Shown: piece by piece, positions 6,408 through 7,090 of the stretch
Layout of the letters: every line of letters starts with the position of its first letter
Position numbering within the stretch: position 1 is the stretch's first letter
Origin: an uncultured Austwickia sp.
Lineage (GTDB): Bacteria > Actinomycetota > Actinomycetes > Actinomycetales > Dermatophilaceae
Direction: 5' to 3'
DNA: 7,090 nucleotides
Assembly (NCBI GenBank): GCA_934678955.1
Contig: CAKUSI010000185.1
Coordinates: forward strand, 1-7,090
The notes under the pieces: model-generated
Seen by the model: only the letters and a program-made list of their open reading frames with translations
Databases searched by the model: none
What the model was told of the DNA's origin: nothing
Program-made: the position numbers and the translations under genes

Positions 6408-7090
6408 GTGACAGACACCATCGATCTCCCCGCGCCCGCATCGGCGGAGCAGCCGAAGCGGAGGGGTCTGACAACCCTGCGCCTGGCCGAGTTGCAGAGC
6501 CTCGCCGGCAGCATGGGCGTGCCAGGCATCGCCGGCATGCGCAAGGGGGATCTCATCGCGGCGATCCGTGAACGCGACGGCGGTGCGCCCGCCCGCGGGC
6601 GGCCCGCGTCCAGTTCTCGACCGGAATCGTCGGCTCCTGCGCCCACCAGCGCGGAGACGGCGCGCAGTCAGCACTCCCCCTCTCCGAGGGAAAGCGAGTC
6701 GGCCTCCCGGGACGGCGGGTCGGCGGTGTCGCACGAGCGGTTCGAACGTTCCCAGGGGACCACTCCTAGCCGGCCCGAGGCGGATCACGCCCGGCGCGAC
6801 CAGGGCCCGCAGGACGCGCAGCGCGATGATCAGCCGCGCACCGAGGGCGGCGCGGCGCAGCAGGCCGGCGGACAGGCGCCGCATGGTGCTTCCGACTCCC
6901 GGGCTGACGGCTCTGCCGACCAGGGGAATCGGGACGCCGGCGGTCCGGACCAGCGGGGACGCAGTGGTCAGGACCAGAACGGGCGGGGGAGCCAGGACCA
7001 GAACCGCTCGCGCCGCTCCCGGCGGGAGCGGCAGCGGGACGCCCGAGACTCGAGCGGCCGCGACAGCACCAACGCTCACCGCGACAACAC
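6408..7090 (+). CDS. rho: Transcription termination factor Rho, N-terminal part (runs off the right edge)
   Basis: Hexameric RNA-dependent ATPase that ends transcription; only the first 227 codons are in the window and the frame is open at base 7090. The GTG start is set by AGGGAAGGA (6394-6402) with a 5-nt spacer. Residues 21-55 (LTTLRLAELQSLAGSMGVPG and on to LIAAIRER) match the Rho-N helical domain. From residue 57 on, the protein turns into a low-complexity chain of Arg, Asp, Gln, Ser, Gly, Ala and Pro. It contains no Lys, Leu, Ile, Met, Tyr, Trp or Cys, one Val and one Phe. This is the variable insertion known from actinobacterial Rho between Rho-N and the RNA-binding domain; it is intrinsically disordered and in studied relatives contributes to RNA binding. 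The RNA-binding and ATPase domains lie beyond the edge. Identification rests on Rho-N, the insertion and the thrB-rho order. Confidence 0.9.
   Translation, partial: MTDTIDLPAPASAEQPKRRGLTTLRLAELQSLAGSMGVPGIAGMRKGDLIAAIRERDGGAPARGRPASSSRPESSAPAPTSAETARSQHSPSPRESESASRDGGSAVSHERFERSQGTTPSRPEADHARRDQGPQDAQRDDQPRTEGGAAQQAGGQAPHGASDSRADGSADQGNRDAGGPDQRGRSGQDQNGRGSQDQNRSRRSRRERQRDARDSSGRDSTNAHRDN
6969..7004 (+). repeat. Internal repeat in the Rho insertion
   Basis: The 12-mer CAGGACCAGAAC occurs at 6969-6980 and again at 6993-7004, a 24-bp period. In the rho frame it encodes QDQN twice, within GQDQNGRGSQDQNRSRR. The repeat keeps the frame and suggests that the disordered segment grows or shrinks by slippage or unequal recombination of short units. 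Confidence 0.75.

Noticed and set aside
6202..6411. A 69-codon TTG frame whose stop overlaps the rho GTG (GTGA)
   Set aside because: Only about two thirds of its third positions are G or C, against over 90% in the true genes; it has a TTG start with no ribosome binding site, and GTGA overlaps arise often by chance at GTG starts.
93..6646. Long stop-free frames on the minus strand covering almost the whole window (for example 93-1652, 1968-3371, 3531-4934, 4913-6646)
   Set aside because: They are antisense to well-identified genes, and their translations are Arg/Val/Gly/Asp-rich with no family motifs. This is the usual effect of strong third-position GC bias.

Overview
The window comes from a very GC-rich actinobacterial chromosome. 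It carries the housekeeping order argS - lysA - hom - thrB - rho, all on the + strand. The actinobacterial assignment rests on this gene order, the strong G/C bias at third codon positions, GTG starts, an ArgRS with the HLGGTRW form of the HIGH motif, and a Rho that has a long Arg/Asp/Gln/Ser-rich insertion straight after its Rho-N domain. I cannot name the genus.

Layout. Positions 1-90 hold six perfect copies of a 15-bp tandem repeat that probably runs past the left edge. Positions 91-260 are non-coding, with one good hairpin (140-163) and a possible leaderless promoter just before argS. argS (261-1943) encodes arginyl-tRNA synthetase. An 87-nt gap containing a 20-nt imperfect tandem duplication leads to lysA (2031-3488), diaminopimelate decarboxylase. 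A 183-nt gap with two small hairpins precedes hom (3672-5033), homoserine dehydrogenase with a C-terminal ACT domain. thrB (5078-6043), homoserine kinase, follows 44 nt later. The next 364 nt (6044-6407) are non-coding: they hold the most AT-rich patch of the window, with a promoter-like extended -10, and then a long structured rho leader. rho begins at 6408 and runs off the right edge at 7090, still inside its disordered N-terminal insertion.

How the genes work together. lysA is the last step of lysine synthesis. hom and thrB are steps of the threonine/methionine/isoleucine branch of the same aspartate-derived pathway. argS supplies charged tRNA-Arg, and rho encodes the transcription termination factor. 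Threonine synthase (thrC), which lies between hom and thrB in many actinobacteria, is absent from this cluster, so it must be encoded elsewhere if the pathway is complete.

I see no mobile element, CRISPR array, tRNA, toxin or defence gene, and no clear new system. The signals most worth a second look are the edge repeat, the rho leader with its duplicated pairing element and C-rich/G-poor stretch, the lysine-free disordered Rho insertion, and the missing thrC.
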